A stretch of 64,000 nt of DNA from JACPNO01 sp963825405 (lineage in GTDB: Bacteria > Acidobacteriota > Terriglobia > Bryobacterales > Bryobacteraceae): contig CAWGTB010000006.1 in the NCBI GenBank assembly GCA_963825405.1, positions 1-64,000 of the forward strand, in the 5' to 3' direction. Below the pieces are notes generated by a model that worked only from the letters and a program-made list of their open reading frames with translations, was not told the DNA's origin and ran no database searches. Both the position numbers and the translations under genes were made by a program. Positions 54,274 to 64,000 of this stretch are shown piece by piece. Position 1 is the stretch's first letter. Each line of letters starts with the position of its first letter.

Positions 54274-54720
54274 TTAGTCTTCGCGCACCACTTGCACCGT
54301 GATCTGAGCGTTGACGTCGCGATGCAAACGCACGGTCACAGGATGGTCGCCTAGCTGTCGAATCGGCTCTTCGAGCAGAATCTTGCGCCGGTCGACGGTG
54401 AATTTCAGCTTCTCGAGGCCCTCGGCGACATCCTTGGAGGTGACCGAGCCGAAGAGTTGATCGTTCTCGCCGGCCTTCTGCTTGATGACGACGACAGTCC
54501 CGTTCATCAGCTTGGACAAATCCTGAGCCTCGCCTTCGAGCTTGGTTTCGCGGCGCAGATGCGCCTGGCGCTCCTGCTCGACGATCTTCTTGTTGGATTC
54601 GGTGGCGGCAACCGCCAGCCGGTTGGGCAGCAGAAAATTGCGCGCATACCCGGCGGTGACTTTCACTACCTGGCCGCGCGAGCCCAACTTATCGATATCT
54701 TCCCTGAGAATGATTTCCAT
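54274..54720 (-). CDS. rplI: Ribosomal protein bL9
   Basis: The 148-residue protein begins MEIILREDIDKLGSRGQVVK and has VTAGYARNFLLPNRLAVAAT, the bL9 signature, and a long connecting helix then the C-terminal rRNA-binding domain (KLKFTVDRRKILLEEPIRQL). It is complete for its family. A strong ribosome site (AAGGAG, on the minus strand before the ATG) is seen. It follows rpsR with 10 bases between, the standard rpsF-rpsR-rplI order. Confidence 0.96.
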   Translation of the reverse strand: MEIILREDIDKLGSRGQVVKVTAGYARNFLLPNRLAVAATESNKKIVEQERQAHLRRETKLEGEAQDLSKLMNGTVVVIKQKAGENDQLFGSVTSKDVAEGLEKLKFTVDRRKILLEEPIRQLGDHPVTVRLHRDVNAQITVQVVRED

Positions 54721-54730
54721 AAAAATCTCC

Positions 54731-55030
54731 TTACACGCTGGATGCGAACGGCAGCAGCGCGATGTTGCGCGCTTTCTTTATGGCGTCGCTCAGCCTGCGT
54801 TGATGGGGCGCGCATACGCCCGAAATGCGGCGCGGAACAATTTTGCCGCGCTCGGCAATGAACGCGTTGAGCATGCGGACGTCTTTGTAGTTGATGTCGT
54901 CGATGCGCTCGACGCAAAAGCGGCACACTTTCTTGCGCCGGAAATATTGCTTCTTCTGGGTGACGACGGCTTTGTCTCCACCGGTGGGCCTTTGCCCCGC
55001 GCTGCCTGGTCTTCCTCTCATTTCAGCCAT
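54731..55030 (-). CDS. rpsR: Ribosomal protein bS18
   Basis: The 99-residue protein reads KKQYFRRKKVCRFCVERIDD, the zinc-type bS18 form with CRFC, then ERGKIVPRRISGVCAPHQRR, giving four possible zinc ligands (Cys, Cys, Cys, His), and a final LSDAIKKARNIALLPFASSV. Its N-terminal extension (MAEMRGRPGSAGQRPTGG) is longer than in E. coli. It binds 16S rRNA and bS6 in the small subunit. It is placed between rpsF and rplI. Confidence 0.96.
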   Translation of the reverse strand: MAEMRGRPGSAGQRPTGGDKAVVTQKKQYFRRKKVCRFCVERIDDINYKDVRMLNAFIAERGKIVPRRISGVCAPHQRRLSDAIKKARNIALLPFASSV

Positions 55031-55041
55031 GATTGATCTCC

Positions 55042-55455
55042 TTATTCCGGCACCGGCTCACCCAGCATCTGCTGGGCTACCGAGGGCTGGGGCGCGGCCG
55101 GGGCGTGCGCGGCTTTATGGCGCGCCCGTTTCTCGCGGTGCTTTTTACGTTTATCCAGGCGCTTCATGGTTTGGTCGATGCGCACGGTAAGGAATTTGAT
55201 GACCGAGTCCGAAACGCGCAGGCGGCGCTCGAATTCTTTCACCGCATCCGGGCCGGAATTGAACTGGAACAGCACGTAGGAGCCTTCCTTGTACTTATCC
55301 ACGCGGTAGGCCAGGCGCCGCTTGCCCCACTTCTCGGCTTTGTCGATGGTGCCGCCGGCGCTGGTGACAATGGTTTTCATCTGCTCGATCAACTGATCGA
55401 CCTCTTCTTCGGTCGCATCCGGCTTGACGATAAACAGCTCTTCGTAAATCCTCAT
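55042..55455 (-). CDS. rpsF: Ribosomal protein bS6
   Basis: The 137-residue protein starts MRIYEELFIVKPDATEEEVD, contains KWGKRRLAYRVDKYKEGSYV and RRLRVSDSVIKFLTVRID, the bS6 core, then a basic tail ending with Pro and Ala residues (AHAPAAPQPSVAQQMLGEPV). Its start codon overlaps the pth stop (ATGA), so the two are translationally coupled. The basic C-terminal tail is longer than the E. coli protein's. It binds bS18 on the 30S platform. Confidence 0.96.
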   Translation of the reverse strand: MRIYEELFIVKPDATEEEVDQLIEQMKTIVTSAGGTIDKAEKWGKRRLAYRVDKYKEGSYVLFQFNSGPDAVKEFERRLRVSDSVIKFLTVRIDQTMKRLDKRKKHREKRARHKAAHAPAAPQPSVAQQMLGEPVPE

Positions 55456-56042
55456 TCTTCCTCTGTCTTTAAGCCTTGGGCGCGACGATTGTAAATCGTC
55501 ATGGACTTAGCGACGCCTTCAGCAATTATGGAACCCACTGCTTCAGCCCCACGGGCTATCAGTTGGTCCGATTCCTTCTGTTGCGAGCGGCGGATCGGCG
55601 CTAAAACATACGCCGCCCCATCGCTCACGGGATGCCCGGGACTAATTCCCAGACGAACTCGCGTAAACTCCTTGGTACCCAGGCTCGAAATCACCGACTC
55701 CACGCCGTTATGTCCGGCCGAAGAGCCCTGGGTCTTAATCCTGATCTCGCCCCATGGCAGATCCAGTTCATCGTAAACCAGGATCAGGTCCGCCACGTTC
55801 AACGAGTGCTTCTCCATCAGCGGCCTCAACGAGCCGCCGCTCAGATTCATGAACGTCTGCGGCTTGGCCAGCATCACCGGCTGTCCGGCGATTTCACCCA
55901 ATCCCATCAGGGCCTGCGAATCTCTGCGCGTGACCCGAATGCCATGTGCGTCAGCCAACCGGTCGATCACGCGGAACCCCAGGTTGTGAGGCGTGTTGTC
56001 GTATTCCTCACCGGGATTGCCCAGGCCGGCCACAAGGAACAT
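55452..56042 (-). CDS. pth: Peptidyl-tRNA hydrolase
   Basis: The 196-residue protein begins MFLVAGLGNPGEEYDNTPHN, with the catalytic His in NTPHNLGF, and has LAKPQTFMNLSGGSLRPLME and ILVYDELDLPWGEIRIKTQG, then AGHNGVESVISSLGTKEFTR, all typical of bacterial Pth. It releases peptides from peptidyl-tRNA. The operon order rplY, pth, rpsF is frequent in this phylum and elsewhere. Its start lies 6 bases past the rplY stop; its own stop overlaps rpsF. Confidence 0.96.
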   Translation of the reverse strand: MFLVAGLGNPGEEYDNTPHNLGFRVIDRLADAHGIRVTRRDSQALMGLGEIAGQPVMLAKPQTFMNLSGGSLRPLMEKHSLNVADLILVYDELDLPWGEIRIKTQGSSAGHNGVESVISSLGTKEFTRVRLGISPGHPVSDGAAYVLAPIRRSQQKESDQLIARGAEAVGSIIAEGVAKSMTIYNRRAQGLKTEEE

Positions 56043-56048
56043 GCCCGC

Positions 56049-56750
56049 TTACTTCTTCTTGCCCTTGGTTTCGGCGGCGTCCTCTTCCTCCTTCTTGCCC
56101 TTCTTGATTACTTCGGGCTCGGCAGGAGTTTCGCCTGCGACAGGCGCGGCGGCATCCGCGGCAGCCGCCGGCGTCGCTTCTTCGACCACCTTCACCACGA
56201 CCACGTGCGCGATCACCGCTTCGGGCGGGCTCAGCAGCTTCATCGAGCCGGCCATTGGAATGTCCCCGGCGCGCTGGCTTTGGCCAATCATCAACTCGGT
56301 GACGTCGACCGTAAAGTGTTCCGGAATCTCGTCGGGCAGGCACTCGATTTCGACTTCGCGCGCCACCACTTCGAGCAAGCCGCCCTGCAGCTTAATGCCT
56401 TTGGCTTCGCCGTGGGTGACTACGGGTACCGACACACGGATGCGCTTGGTGAGGTCGATGCGCTTCAAATCCACGTGCAGCAGATTGCTGCGGATGGGAT
56501 CGTACTGGCCGTCGACCACCATGACCGGGACGGTCTCAATGCCTTCGACGTTCAGGTTGAAGATCGTATTATGCCCAGTCTTGCTGTGCAGAATTTTATT
56601 GATGCTCTTCGGATCGACGGAAATGGATACCGCGTCCTTGTAGGCTCCGTAAAGAACCGCCGGGACCATTCCCGCGCGCCGTGTGCGCCGTGCTGCATTC
56701 TTTCCGCGGGTAGCGCGTGCTTCCGCGGCAACTGTAACTTCCGTTCTCAT
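56049..56750 (-). CDS. rplY: Ribosomal protein bL25 (CTC/general stress form)
   Basis: The 233-residue protein starts VTVAAEARATRGKNAARRTR after a short MRTE, then RRAGMVPAVLYGAYKDAVSI, the 5S-rRNA-binding domain. A second domain (EVVAREVEIECLPDEIPEHF) marks the long CTC form. The C-terminal tail is acidic and alanine-rich, ending with a Lys-rich stretch (EEEDAAETKGKKK). It binds 5S rRNA. GAGGAGATGC just before the ATG is the ribosome site. An intrinsic terminator lies in the 89-base gap behind prs, so its expression may be partly separate from prs. Confidence 0.95.
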   Translation of the reverse strand: MRTEVTVAAEARATRGKNAARRTRRAGMVPAVLYGAYKDAVSISVDPKSINKILHSKTGHNTIFNLNVEGIETVPVMVVDGQYDPIRSNLLHVDLKRIDLTKRIRVSVPVVTHGEAKGIKLQGGLLEVVAREVEIECLPDEIPEHFTVDVTELMIGQSQRAGDIPMAGSMKLLSPPEAVIAHVVVVKVVEEATPAAAADAAAPVAGETPAEPEVIKKGKKEEEDAAETKGKKK

Positions 56751-56781
56751 TGCATCTCCTCATAACGGGCAGGCAAGTCCG

Positions 56782-56805
56782 AAAAAGCGTTTCGTTTGAG
56801 ACGCT
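56782..56805 (-). terminator. Intrinsic terminator or attenuator between prs and rplY
   Basis: On the minus strand AGCGTCTC and GAAACGCT pair (8 bp including one G-T) around AAAC, and TTTTT follows at once (plus strand AAAAA at 56782-56786). It is 35 bases past the prs stop and 32 bases before the rplY start, as expected for a Rho-independent terminator or attenuator. Readthrough would join the two halves of this housekeeping run. Confidence 0.6.
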
Positions 56806-56839
56806 GCCTTGACGTGGGTTGCGTAGCCCGATTCTAAAT

Positions 56840-57784
56840 TCAAACAAACAGAATACTGACTGAAGTCTCCTCGTGGATGGATTGCACGGCCCTGGCCAGC
56901 AGCGGCGCAATCGATAACTGGCGGATCTTGCTTATTTTCCGCGCTTCGGCTGATAACGGTATCGAGTTGGTGACAACAACTTCCTTGAGCGGCGATTTTT
57001 CAATTCGCTCGAGCGCCGGTCCGGAAAGCACGGCATGAGTCGCGCAGGCCGAGACGCTGGCTGCCTTGTGATCCAGCAGTGCCTGAGCGCCTTTCACCAG
57101 CGTGCCGGCGGTATCAATCAAATCATCGACCATCAAACAATTGCGGTCTTTCACCCGGCCGATCACGTTCATCACTTCGGCCACGTTGGCTTCCTCGCGG
57201 CGTTTGTCGATGATGGCCAGAGGCGCGTTCAAGCGCTTGGCGAAGGCGCGGGCGCGCTCCACGCCGCCGGCATCGGGCGAAACCACGGTGAGGTTGGGAA
57301 TATCGAGCGGCTTGAAATAATCGATCATCACCGGTGTGCCGAATAAGTGGTCGACCGGAATGTCGAAGAATCCCTGAATCTGGGCGGCATGCAGATCGAG
57401 GGTGAGCATGCGGTCGGTTCCGGAAGCTTCAATCAATTTGGCGACGAGTTTGGCGGAAATCGGGACGCGCGGTTTGTCCTTGCGATCCTGGCGGGCGTAT
57501 CCGTAGTACGGCAGCACTGCCGTAATGCGGTGGGCCGAGGAAAGCTTGAGCGCGTGAATCATGAACAACAGTTCCATGATGTGGTGGTCCACCGGCGTAC
57601 AGGTAGGCTGCACCACAAAGACATCCGCGCCGCGCACATTTTCCCGGATCTGGATGTTATTTTCGCTGTCCATGAACGCCTTCACCTGAGCCTCGGCTAA
57701 CTTCACGCCGAGGTTCTCGCAAATCTCCAGTGCAAGCTGACGGTTGGCGCTGCCGCTGAAGATTTTGATGCGATCGGTATTCAT
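56840..57784 (-). CDS. prs: Ribose-phosphate pyrophosphokinase (PRPP synthetase)
   Basis: From ATG 57784, overlapping the ispE stop (ATGA), the 314-residue protein reads RIKIFSGSANRQLALEICEN, then HHIMELLFMIHALKLSSAHR, PYYGYARQDRKDKPRVPISA (ATP site), TLDLHAAQIQGFF and VVSPDAGGVERARAFAKRLN (PRPP/ribose-5-P loop), CLMVDDLIDTAGTLVKGAQA. It makes PRPP from ribose-5-phosphate and ATP, feeding purine, pyrimidine, His and Trp synthesis. The open frame extends upstream to 57850, but the coupled ATG fits the family start. An intrinsic terminator follows. Confidence 0.95.
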   Translation of the reverse strand: MNTDRIKIFSGSANRQLALEICENLGVKLAEAQVKAFMDSENNIQIRENVRGADVFVVQPTCTPVDHHIMELLFMIHALKLSSAHRITAVLPYYGYARQDRKDKPRVPISAKLVAKLIEASGTDRMLTLDLHAAQIQGFFDIPVDHLFGTPVMIDYFKPLDIPNLTVVSPDAGGVERARAFAKRLNAPLAIIDKRREEANVAEVMNVIGRVKDRNCLMVDDLIDTAGTLVKGAQALLDHKAASVSACATHAVLSGPALERIEKSPLKEVVVTNSIPLSAEARKISKIRQLSIAPLLARAVQSIHEETSVSILFV

Positions 57785-58740
57785 CGCGCGTATTGGCTTT
57801 GGGGCGGCCATAGACTCTGATTCACGTGTTCTCGAAGCCGTCGGCGCCACGCGGCGCGATACTGCTTCCGACTCACGAAACGAATGGGAAAAACTCGATC
57901 CTCCTTTATCCGCTCGATGGCACGGGCGGCTTGGGCGCCCGTCGCAAAGAGTCCAAAAACCGCGGAACCGCTTCCGGTCATCATCGCGGGTCTGGCACCC
58001 AGTCGCAACAGACGCTGTTTCAGCGCTTTCAACTGAGGATGCTGCTCGAAGACGACGATTTCGAAATCGTTACTGCCTGCCGCTAAATCCCCTGTCCCGG
58101 TCAGCGCACGGCCCAATGTCCAAACAGCCGACTGGAAACTAACCATTTTATTTTGTTGGGATTCCATTGTCAAACGCGGGCTTAGGCTGCGGTACGCGTC
58201 GGCGCTTGAAACATGCACGGGCGGAGCCACCAGAACGCCCGTGCGCGCGCCGCTATCGGGTAGCGGAAAAAGCTCGGTTCCACGGCCGACGCCGGCCGCT
58301 GTGCCGCCAATCAGGAAGAATGGAACGTCGCTGCCTAAATCGGCTGCCATGCGCAGCAGTTGATCGAATGGAATACGGCGGCGGGCCAGCACCGGCAGCG
58401 CGAGCAGTACGGCGGCGGCGTCGGAAGAACCACCGCCCAACCCGGCGCCCATGGGAATGCGCTTGTCCAGGCGAAATGCCACCCGTGCGGTGATGCGCAG
58501 GGCATCCAGGCAGCGTTCGGCGGCGCGCGCGATCAGGTTGTCCGAGATTTGCACGCTGCCTTCAACGGTGATTTGCGAGCGGCGGGCGGGCGTGAAGGCG
58601 ATATCGATCTCATCGGCTAGCGAAATCGTTTGAAAGATAGTGCGCAGCTCGTGGAACTCGTCGGGCCGGCGATGGAGGACGCGCAAATCCAGATTGATTT
58701 TGGCGAAGGCAGGTACGCGGGCGGATTGCGTCCGGCTCAT
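57781..58740 (-). CDS. ispE: 4-diphosphocytidyl-2-C-methyl-D-erythritol kinase
   Basis: The 319-residue GHMP kinase starts RVPAFAKINLDLRVLHRRPD, with ELRTIFQTISLADEIDIAF, the glycine-rich PMGAGLGGGSSDAAAVLLAL loop, DLGSDVPFFLIGGTAAGVGR, and ARPAMMTGSGSAVFGLFAT in the C-terminal domain. It phosphorylates the 2-hydroxyl of CDP-methylerythritol in the MEP isoprenoid pathway, whose later enzyme ispG is at the right edge of the window. Its start overlaps apt and its stop overlaps prs, 4 bases each. Confidence 0.94.
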   Translation of the reverse strand: MSRTQSARVPAFAKINLDLRVLHRRPDEFHELRTIFQTISLADEIDIAFTPARRSQITVEGSVQISDNLIARAAERCLDALRITARVAFRLDKRIPMGAGLGGGSSDAAAVLLALPVLARRRIPFDQLLRMAADLGSDVPFFLIGGTAAGVGRGTELFPLPDSGARTGVLVAPPVHVSSADAYRSLSPRLTMESQQNKMVSFQSAVWTLGRALTGTGDLAAGSNDFEIVVFEQHPQLKALKQRLLRLGARPAMMTGSGSAVFGLFATGAQAARAIERIKEDRVFPIRFVSRKQYRAAWRRRLREHVNQSLWPPQSQYAR

Positions 58741-59258
58741 TTGTCGTACTGGACCAGCGAAAAGACGTCGTGCCCGGCCAGCTTTTCGCGTCCGGAAAGA
58801 AAGGTCAGCTCGACCGCAAAGCCGAGACTGGCCACGATGCCTCCGGAATCTTCCACGAGGTGCGTCACCGCGGCGGCCGTTCCGCCGGTGGCCAGCAAAT
58901 CGTCGATGATCAACACACGCTGGCCGCGCGTGACCGCATCCCTGTGCATCTCCAAACTATCGGAGCCGTATTCGAGCAGATAGCTGACCTTCAATGTTTC
59001 CCAAGGCAGCTTTTTCGGCTTGCGGACCGGAATAAAGCCGACGCCCAGCGCGTAGGCGAGCGCGGCGGCGAAGATGAACCCGCGCGCTTCGATGCCGATG
59101 ATGACGTCGATACTGGCGCCGGTATAGTGATCCTTGAAGGCATCGGTGACGCGGCGGAGACCCTGCTTATCCTGCAGCAGCGTGGTGATGTCGTAGAACA
59201 GAATGCCGGGTTTGGGAAAATCCGGCACTTCGCGGATCAGCGTTTTGAGATCGTTCAT
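58737..59258 (-). CDS. apt: Adenine phosphoribosyltransferase
   Basis: The 173-residue protein starts MNDLKTLIREVPDFPKPGIL, then FYDITTLLQDKQGLRRVTDA, GIEARGFIFAAALAYALGVG, RKPKKLPWETLKVSY and the PRPP loop VLIIDDLLATGGTAAAV. It makes AMP from adenine and PRPP, using the product of prs two genes downstream. It overlaps ispE by 4 bases and the acylphosphatase gene by 1 base. Complete for its family. Confidence 0.95.
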   Translation of the reverse strand: MNDLKTLIREVPDFPKPGILFYDITTLLQDKQGLRRVTDAFKDHYTGASIDVIIGIEARGFIFAAALAYALGVGFIPVRKPKKLPWETLKVSYLLEYGSDSLEMHRDAVTRGQRVLIIDDLLATGGTAAAVTHLVEDSGGIVASLGFAVELTFLSGREKLAGHDVFSLVQYDK

Positions 59259-59542
59259 CAGGCCTCAATGGAAAAAGCATCGTATTGTTGCACGGCGGCC
59301 TCCTGCTCTTCAACACCGCGCACGTCGGCGAAGCGAGGGCCTTTCCACAGGCGGCCAGCCAGTTCTGACAACTGCTCGGCGCGGCCCACGGCATAGACTT
59401 CGACGCGGCCATCATCCATGTTGCGCGCATAGCCGGTGAGAGAGAGTTCGTGGGCGGCGCGCTCGACGAAATAGCGGAAACCCACGCCCTGCACTCGGCC
59501 GCGCACGAAATAGCGTCTGGCGATCAACGCGGGACGTGCCAT
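59258..59542 (-). CDS. acyP: Acylphosphatase
   Basis: The 94-residue protein has YFVRGRVQGVGFRYFVERAA, the phosphate loop with the catalytic Arg, and LTGYARNMDDGRVEVYAVGR, with the catalytic Asn, both hallmarks of acylphosphatases, which cleave carboxyl-phosphate bonds such as that of acetyl phosphate or carbamoyl phosphate. It is the first gene of the housekeeping run. It is divergent from the M16 peptidase, with only 40 bases between. Confidence 0.92.
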   Translation of the reverse strand: MARPALIARRYFVRGRVQGVGFRYFVERAAHELSLTGYARNMDDGRVEVYAVGRAEQLSELAGRLWKGPRFADVRGVEEQEAAVQQYDAFSIEA

Positions 59543-59582
59543 CGGAGTTCGAGAATAACACTGCCCTAGTTAAAATGCTTCT

Positions 59583-62382
59583 ATGAAGAAAGTTGCCGTC
59601 TTGGTGATGGGGTGGACGCTGGTGAGTTTTCTCGCGGCGCAGGCTCCGGTGAATCCGCCCGGGCAGCCGTCTGCGGCCCAGCCGGTTGTTCCGAAACCGT
59701 TGCCGCCGGTCCCCAAGGTCGAGTTCGAAAAATATACGCTGCCCAACGGCCTCGACGTGATATTGCATGTGGATCGCAAGCTGCCCGTGGTCCACGTGAA
59801 TGAGTGGTATCACGTCGGCTCCAACAACGAGCGGCAAGGCAGAACCGGCTTTGCCCATCTGTTCGAACACATGATGTTCGAGGGTTCGAAGAATGCCAAT
59901 CAGAAATATCTCGCGTTCATAGAGAGGGCCGGCGCCAATCTGGTGGAAGGCGGCGTCAATGGCACTACCGATTGGGACCGCACCAATTATTTCGCCACCC
60001 TGCCCGCTGGCAATCTGGAATATCTGCTGTGGCTGGAATCCGATCGCCTGGCAACACTCACCGACGCGCTCACCAAGGAAAAGCTGGATAACCAGCGCGA
60101 CGTGGTGAAGAACGAGCGCCGGCAGGGTTTGGAGAACCAGCCCTACGGCCGCTCGACCAAGTTGATCTTCGAGAATCTTTATCCCTATCGCCACCCGTAC
60201 GCCAACGACGTGATCGGCAGCCATGAGGATCTCAGCGCGGCGAGCGTCGACGATGTCAAAGAGTTTTTCAAAACTTATTACACGCCGAATAATCTTTCGC
60301 TTGACCGTGGCCGGCGACTTTGATGTGGCGGAAACCAAGCGGCTGATCGAGAAATATTTCGCTGGGATTCCCGCCGGGCCGGCGCTGGAGCGTTCGCCGC
60401 GCTGGGTTCCGCAACTCGACGGCGAGAAGATCGTTGAAGTGCGCGACCGCGTGGCGCAAGAGCGGGTCTACTTTACCTGGCACACGCCCGCGTTCTTCGA
60501 TCCGGGCGATGCCGAACTGGATCTGGTGCAGCTTATCCTGAGCGACGGCCTCTCCTCGCGCCTGAACAAGGCATTGGTTTACGACAAGCAGCTCTGCTCG
60601 GACGTTGTGGCTTATCAGGCGTCGCGTGAGCTGGCCAGCAACTTTGTGATTTACGCCACAGCTCGGCCGGGCGTTTCGCTGGCTGAAATCGAGCGCGTAG
60701 TCACCGCGGAAATTGCGCGCCTGGCTCTCAATGGACCCACGCTGAGCGAGCTCAACCGCGCCAAGACCAAGTGGGAATACCAGTTCGTTACGGGCCTCGA
60801 ACGCATCGGCGGATTCGGCGGCAAGGCCGATCGCCTGAACCAGTACAACGTGTTTCTGGGCAATCCCGATCGCTTTGAGGCGGACGTCAAGCGTCACCGC
60901 AACGCGTCGTGGGCGGGCGTGCGCGATACCACCAAGAAATTTCTGGACACCCACAATCGCCTGCTGATCCGTTTTCATCCGGAGACTTCGGGGCGTGAAT
61001 CTTCGGTGGCGCTGAACCGCGCGGAGCAGCCGGCACTTGGCGCCGACCGGCCATTTCAGGCGCCGGAAGTGCAGGCCACGCAATTGCCGAATGGGATGGA
61101 TCTGTTTGTGGTCGAGCGCAAAGACTTGCCGAAAGTTGCGGTGCTGTTAGCCACGCGCGCCGGCAGTGTTGCCGATCCGCCGGGCAAGGAAGGCCTTGCC
61201 GACCTGACGGTGGTGACGATCAAGGGCGGAACCAGGACACGGAAGGCACTCGAGATCGAGGACGCCCTCGGCGATCTGGGAACTTCCATCGAAGGTTTTG
61301 GAGGACGCGAGCGATCAGGACTTTCGTTCGACGTTTTGAAACGCAACCTGGCTCCGGCCATGGCTATCTTTGCGGATGTGGTACGCTACCCCGTCTTTCC
61401 AGCATCCGAAGTGGATCGCGAAAAGAAAACGCGCGTGGACACGCTGGCGCAAGAGGCGCAGGAACCTAATGCGATCGCATTTCGGGTGAGCGCAATGCTG
61501 GCCTTCGGCGCGGCACATCCGTATGGCCGTCCACAGCGCGGCGTATCGGCGACGGTGCAATCGCTGACCAGTGAAGACTTCGCGCGCTATCACGCGGCAT
61601 ATTGGAAACCCGGCAGCACGGCGCTGATTATCTCTGGCGATATCACGATGGTTGAGGCCGCCGAGCTGGCCCGCCGCAATTTTGGAACCTGGGACGGCGG
61701 CGCGGCGCCGGTAGTGGAAATTCCCGAGCCGCATCCGATGGGCACGGGCAAAATCTATCTGGTGGATCGCCAGGACGCCGCGCAGACCGAAATCATGCAG
61801 ATTCTGCCTGGGGCCTCGCGCAAGACCTCCGACTATTACGCGCTGCGTCTGGCGGACACCGTCTGGGGCGGGGCAGCCGGTGCACGCCTGAGCCTGAATC
61901 TGCGCGAGGAAAAGGGGTACTCGTACGGCGTTTTCTCTTTTCCCGGTTTCTATAAATACGCGGGATTGTGGCGCGCCAGTGGCGGCGTGCAGACTAACCG
62001 CACCAAAGAATCCGTTGCAGAATTCGTGAAGGAGTTGAAATTCCTGGCTGGCGAAAAACCGATTTCGGAAACCGAGCTGGCCAACGCCAAGGCCAATCGC
62101 GTGCGCGGATACGCGCAGCAGTTCGAGGCGTTGAGCCGCATCGGAGATCAGGTCGCGGAGTTGTGGGGTGCGGGGCTGCCGATGACGGATTTGCAGCGCG
62201 CATCCGCCGAATTTGAGGGCACGCCGCTTGCCGCGGTCAACGCGGCGGCACGAAAATACGCGCAGCCGGCGGGAGCTTCGCTGCTTCTGGTGGGCGATGC
62301 GGCGAAGATCGAGGCGGGCATTCGTGAGCTGAATGTGGGCGAAGTTGTTAAGCTGGACGTGGATGGCAAGGTGCTGCGATGA
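59583..62382 (+). CDS. Secreted M16 family metallopeptidase (pitrilysin/insulinase type) (one frame break)
   Basis: A signal peptide (MKKVAVLVMGWTLVSFLAAQ) and a Pro-rich linker precede a two-repeat M16 protein. The first half has YHVGSNNERQGRTGFAHLFE and the inverted zinc motif HLFEH (His92, Glu95, His96), with a later Glu in NERRQGLENQ; the second half has no such motif, as usual. One extra base near 60302 splits NNLSL from TVAGDFDVAETKRL; removing it gives 932 residues. Members degrade peptides in the periplasm. The stop overlaps the aminotransferase start by 4 bases (ATGA), an unusual pairing for a peptidase and a PLP enzyme. Confidence 0.9.
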
Positions 62383-63482
62383 CATTCACGCCTTTTGATC
62401 TCGAGCAATGGCAGTCGCTGTATGAGACCACGGTCCAGTTCAACCTGGCGGATAGCGGCGTGCAGCCGGTCACGCTCGGCGAGTTGGTTTCCACTCCGGA
62501 TGCTGTGAATCAGCTGCTGCGGACGCCGCTGCATTACCCGGCGGTGAATGGCACGGTTCGGCTGCGCGAACTCATTGCCGGGCTTTACGAAGGCGCGGGG
62601 CCGGATAACGTGCTGGTGACGGTGGGCGCGGCCGAGGCCAATAGCATCACAGTTGCCGCGTTGACGCGACCTGGCGATCACGTGATCGTGATGGAACCCG
62701 GCTATCGGCAAGTGAGCGGTGTGAGTCTGAACGCGGGCTGCGATGTGGAAGCATTTCATTTGCGCCGTGAGAATGGCTGGCGTCCCGATCTGGATGAATT
62801 GGACCGACTGGTGCGGCCGTCGACGCGGCTGATTGCGGTGACCAATCCGAATAATCCGGTGGGGACGATTCTCACGTCCGCGGAAATGGATCGCATTGTA
62901 GCCGCTGCCGAACGCTGCGGCGCGTGGCTGCTGGCCGATGAGGTCTATCGCGGCACGGAGCGATTGAGCGATCACGAGACCGCGAGTTTCTTCGGCCGCT
63001 ACGAGCGCGTGGTGTCGACGGGCAGCATGTCCAAAGCGTATGGCCTTTCCGGCTTGCGCACGGGATGGCTGGTTGCGCCGCCAGAAGTGATTGAAGCGGC
63101 GTGGCGGCGTCACGAGTACGCTACGATTTCGACCGGCATGCTCTCGATGACCCTCGCCGAAACGGCTCTAACTGAACCGCTGCGCACGCAGTTGCTTTCA
63201 CGGAATCGCGGCGCTGATCCGATCCGGATATCAGCGCATTGAAAAGTGGATCGCCGCGAGTGACGGGCTGCTGTCGATCGTGCCGCCCGGCGGCCACGGC
63301 GCTGGCATTCGTGCACTATGCGCTCGATCTTCCGTCTCTCGAAGTGGCCCACGCACTGCGCGAGCGTGCCAGCGTGCTGGTCGGCGCGGGTGCACATTTC
63401 GGCGTCGAAAATCATTTGCGAATTACGCACGGGCTGGCGCCGGCGTATCTGGATCAGGCGTTGGAGCGGATTCTGGAAACGC

Positions 63483-64000
<518 letters not shown>

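Overview
The window looks like a chromosomal segment of a GC-rich soil bacterium of the Acidobacteriota, most likely a Solibacter/Bryobacterales relative. This is inferred from gene content: several Gfo/Idh/MocA oxidoreductases with export signals, a DUF1501 plus DUF1549/DUF1553 (PSD1 cytochrome) pair, secreted peptidases, PQQ-type propellers and a BamD with a long charged tail. I see no rRNA, tRNA, CRISPR array, IS element or prophage, and no gene-free stretch longer than about 300 bases.

Layout. 0-9 kb: a c-type cytochrome cut by the left edge, two Gfo/Idh/MocA oxidoreductases, a hydrolase, a MerR regulator with a secreted CPMH-motif protein, a lipid-linked-sugar glycosyltransferase and asnB. 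9-14 kb: a DedA-rhodanese fusion with an in-frame TGA, an MFS carrier, a nitroreductase and an unrecognised ferredoxin/cysteine-rich protein pair. 14-28 kb: stand-alone phosphoglucose isomerase, cyclopropane fatty acid synthase, a geranylgeranyl-reductase-like flavoprotein, an ACMSD-type amidohydrolase, a PQQ propeller protein, two MFS carriers, an M20 peptidase, a CoA-transferase and a secreted FAH-fold hydrolase. 28-37 kb: DUF1501/PSD1 pair, an S9 peptidase, a short asparaginase, a CBM9-like protein, a zinc-ribbon protein and an EVE protein. 37-42 kb: an exopolysaccharide cluster (two GT4 enzymes, O-antigen ligase/polymerase, Wzz) with a DtxR-type regulator. 42-53 kb: dehydrogenase, MBL hydrolase, purB, response regulators, YajQ, bamD, rpe, ttcA and a DUF47-Pit phosphate transporter. 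53-64 kb: a housekeeping run (acylphosphatase, apt, ispE, prs, rplY, pth, rpsF, rpsR, rplI), an M16 peptidase, an aminotransferase and the end of ispG.

Sequence quality matters for every reading frame. I count about 25 single-base frame breaks, including in bamD and rpe. All but one are fixed by removing one base, and each repaired gene then has a whole number of codons at the usual family length. This insertion bias resembles uncorrected long reads rather than gene decay, so I annotate these loci as single genes.

The most interesting item is the DedA-rhodanese gene at 9264-10220. A TGA sits in the rhodanese active-site loop where relatives, as I recall them, have Cys. The frame stays open and conserved for 48 more codons, and a perfect 8-bp hairpin with a G/U-containing loop lies 13 nt downstream. 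Together this fits a selenoprotein with a bacterial SECIS element. Second is the ferredoxin/cysteine-rich pair at 12173-13698, which I cannot place in a described system.
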